From: UBA4744 sp963717135
GTDB lineage: Bacteria; Actinomycetota; Acidimicrobiia; Spongiisociales; UBA4744
NCBI GenBank assembly: GCA_963717135.1
Contig: CAVQVN010000009.1
Coordinates: 620,001 to 684,000, forward strand
Direction: 5' to 3'
Length of the DNA stretch: 64,000 nt
In this document: positions 62,054 through 64,000 of the stretch, one piece after another
Layout: each line of letters begins with the position of its first letter
Position numbering within the stretch: position 1 is the stretch's first letter
Translations under genes and position numbers: made by a program
The notes under the pieces: generated by a model
Told to the model about the DNA's origin: nothing
Databases searched by the model: none
Seen by the model: only the letters and a program-made list of their open reading frames with translations

Positions 62054-62142
62054 ACCGCAAACCGCGGATAGCTGCTGTTTGTTGTGGGTTGCTGTGGCTT
62101 GTTGGGGGTTTTCTTGTCACACCCGGACGGTATGTTCAGGTT

Positions 62143-63263
62143 ATGGAAACGCTCGATATGGGCTCGGTCACCACCGACCAGCTCGAACAAGTACTCCTAG
62201 CGGGAGAAGCCCAAGTGGCTCGAATAAGAGCCACCCAAATGCGGTTACTAGCCGAGCTGGACCGTCGGCAGGTCCCCATCTCCGACGGGGCCCGCACTAT
62301 GGCCGAGTGGGTGGCCGCCCGCCTGGATGTGACCCCTGAAACCGCTCAGAAGCTCACCCAAACCGCCGTCCGTCTCATCGACCAGCCCTCTCTGGCGGAA
62401 GACCTCGAGGGCGGTCGGGTTTCCTTTGATCGGATAGTTGAAGAGTCCCGCCTGGTTTCCTCGGGGGCTTCTTCTGAGCTGGTAGCCCAGTCCCGCGGTT
62501 GGGATCTGGTCGGGATGCGGCGGATGGTGGCCCGCCACCAACCGATCAGCCGCTCAGGCGAACAAGACCTGTTCTCGGGTCGGTTCCTCTCCATCCAACC
62601 CACCTTGGATCAAACCTCCTACAAACTATGGGGACAGTTCCCCGGGATCGACGGCCAACTCATCGAACAAGCCCTCACCACCCGAGCCGACCAATACCCG
62701 CCCCTCCCCAACGGCCGGCGGTGTGCCCGAACCCAACGCCAAGCCGACGCGCTGGTCTCCATCGCCCAAGACTCCCTCGACCAAACCCCCACCGCCAGCC
62801 CCCACGTCAGCCCCGCTGGTGTCGATCTTCCTCGACGCCCACCAAGCCGCTACTTCTAACGGGGAAACCGGAGCCACTATCGCTACCGGACCCCGGAGTA
62901 GGGCCGCTCACCTTGGAACAGATCCTCTGCGACGGTCAAGTCGAAATCCTTATGACCTCCCCTAATGGCAACCCCCTCACGGTCGGACCGACCGCCCGCA
63001 CCATCCCCCCCAAACTGAGAAGATTCATCCTCCACCGCGACGGGGGTATGTGCACCATCGCCGGGTGCCGGTCCCGCTACCGGCTCCAACCCCACCACAT
63101 CACCCCCCGCAGCCAAGGCGGAACCCACCACCCCTCAAACCTCACCACCCTCTGCTGGTACCACCATCATGTGGTCATCCACCGCCACGGCCACCAAATC
63201 GACCCCCACTCCCCACCCCAACGACGACGCTTCCTCAAACCCCAAACCCGCCCACCACCCTGA
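62143..63263 (+). pseudogene. DUF222/13E12-type HNH endonuclease gene with two frameshifts
   Basis: The N-terminal DUF222 helices (METLDMGSVTTDQLEQVL to about 225 codons) are in the first frame. A second frame picks up at about 62815 with PLVSIFLDAHQAATSNGETG, and a third from about 62902 with VGPLTLEQILCDGQVEI and the HNH domain: CTIAGC, then LQPHHITPRSQGGTHHPSN and LCWYHHHVVIHRHG. Spliced together they make a normal protein of about 370 residues. Two shifts suggest decay. Such genes are multicopy and mobile-like in Actinomycetota. Confidence 0.8.
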
Positions 63264-63399
63264 GCTGCATGCCAGCAGCTTCAGCCTCCACATCCTTCAC
63301 CGACAAACGACCAACCAAGAAACCGGGCCGCAGGCAACTTCGACGTCGGCTCAGCGCCGGCCTTAGCCGCGTTCGACGAATCGCTACGAGGCGAAACGG

Positions 63400-63783
63400 C
63401 TAGATCCCGTTGGCGATGACACCACAACAGATGGCGATTGCCAACGAAACGGGACCCCAGATACGTTCGATCTTGGATCGTGAGGCGAAGTTCCCAAGAG
63501 CGCCGATGGTGAACAACCCGGCCAAGATCCACATCACTGTTTTGCCGGTCCCGGGCAACCATTCGGCCGCGATCAAATCCGACGAAACGAGCACAAAAAG
63601 GATGACCAGCGGATATACCAAGACACCCGCCAGGCCACTGGAAATCCGAAGCCGGTCGGGTAGCACGCCCTCATGTTGGCCACCCCAAGCCGCTTTCCCT
63701 AATGGAGCGCCGAGTGATAGCGCTACCTGAAACACCGCTACCACTGCGAGCAATACGACCGCGACGATCGCTGCAACTTCCAT
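63400..63783 (-). CDS. Four-helix membrane protein of unknown function
   Basis: 127 residues, four hydrophobic segments: IVAVVLLAVVAVFQVALSL, LAGVLVYPLVILFVLV, VMWILAGLFTIGALGNF, VSLAIAICCGVIANG. A conserved-looking PLGKAAWGGQHEGVLP loop follows the first helix. I do not recognise a named family. The gene stands alone and its C-terminus faces the HNH pseudogene. Confidence 0.65.
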   Translation of the reverse strand: MEVAAIVAVVLLAVVAVFQVALSLGAPLGKAAWGGQHEGVLPDRLRISSGLAGVLVYPLVILFVLVSSDLIAAEWLPGTGKTVMWILAGLFTIGALGNFASRSKIERIWGPVSLAIAICCGVIANGI

Positions 63784-63883
63784 AGACCCATAGTAGAAAG
63801 CCGCCGCCCAAACTCGGACCGTGTTCTAAGCATCGGCCCCTCACCTGCATGGGGAAAGCGAGTAGGTCCACTCCCGAGAAGGA

Positions 63884-64000
63884 TCAGATCAGCTCGACCT
63901 CGACGAGCAATCCGCTGTGGTCGGAACCCGGTATCTTGATGCGGCGAGCATCGATTGCTCGAAGACCGTCCACAAAGACGTGATCGATCCGCAGCGTCCT
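63884..64000 (-). CDS. 3' end of endonuclease/exonuclease/phosphatase-family gene
   Basis: The last 38 codons are visible: IDHVFVDGLRAIDARR, then PGSDHSGLLVEVEL and a TGA. The IDH and SDH pairs are the C-terminal signature of this metal-dependent fold. The 5' part is outside the window, so substrate type is open. Confidence 0.7.
   Translation of the reverse strand, partial: RTLRIDHVFVDGLRAIDARRIKIPGSDHSGLLVEVELI

Noticed and set aside
61575..62339. 254-codon frame across the tandem repeat
   Set aside because: It is made of translated repeat units and runs out of frame into the HNH gene; no protein family fits.

Overview
The window is a high-GC stretch (about 63% by eye) of a bacterial chromosome. 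Several family markers point to Actinomycetota: a mycothiol-type maleylpyruvate isomerase, an F420 (deazaflavin)-dependent nitroreductase, a DUF222/13E12-type HNH nuclease and lipoproteins with Thr-rich linkers. Many starts are GTG or TTG, and genes sit in tightly overlapping (ATGA/GTGA/TGATG) operons. An Acidimicrobiia-like lineage is a guess; no rRNA is present to settle it.

Layout. 1-1.9 kb: an oleB-oleA pair for head-to-head hydrocarbon (olefin) synthesis, cut by the window edge. 2.1-2.25 kb: tRNA-Glu(CTC) and tRNA-Gln(CTG). 2.3-6.3 kb: two orphan peptide-type ABC permeases, polyphosphate kinase 2 and a mycothiol-family enzyme. 6.3-12.5 kb: an accessory zone with an RHH repressor and its palindrome, 44-bp direct repeats around a nitroreductase gene, a sigma/anti-sigma/lipoprotein-hydrolase operon, and an integrase plus an integrase remnant on the 3' side of tRNA-Glu(TTC). 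12.6-20.1 kb: housekeeping genes (gltX, FAH-family, thioesterase, ilvE, S9 peptidase, pgpA, usp).

20.2-54.1 kb is the notable part: a regulon-like island for guanidino/amine compounds. It encodes an MFS transporter, an isochorismatase-type hydrolase, two YtcJ-type amidohydrolases, a complete Opp-type ABC importer, AguA and AguB, two class-III transaminases, alanine dehydrogenase, an agmatinase-family ureohydrolase, an amidase, two arginine:glycine-amidinotransferase-type enzymes, a COG2403-type GTPase, two aldehyde:ferredoxin oxidoreductases (one frameshifted), two MoeA-type cofactor enzymes (one with a MoaD-like N-terminus, one with a periplasmic-binding-like C-terminus) and a CoA-transferase. 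Five copies of the palindrome CCTATC-N4-GATAGG sit at the promoters of this island, one beside a TetR gene, so the region is probably one regulon.

54.1-57.0 kb holds a tungstate-type ABC importer (tupBCA) with two tiny membrane proteins. 57.0-60.9 kb is gatC-gatA-gatB plus a HAD phosphatase. With gltX, two tRNA-Glu genes and tRNA-Gln, this window holds all parts of the indirect Gln-tRNA route. 61.3-62.1 kb is a three-unit noncoding tandem repeat, followed by a doubly frameshifted HNH nuclease gene, a membrane protein and the 3' end of an endonuclease/exonuclease/phosphatase-family gene.

Working model (inference): imported guanidino compounds or agmatine are deiminated, hydrolysed or transamidinated to amines. 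Transaminases coupled to alanine dehydrogenase convert the amines to aldehydes. Tungsten- or molybdenum-pterin oxidoreductases oxidise the aldehydes to acids, and a CoA-transferase may activate them.
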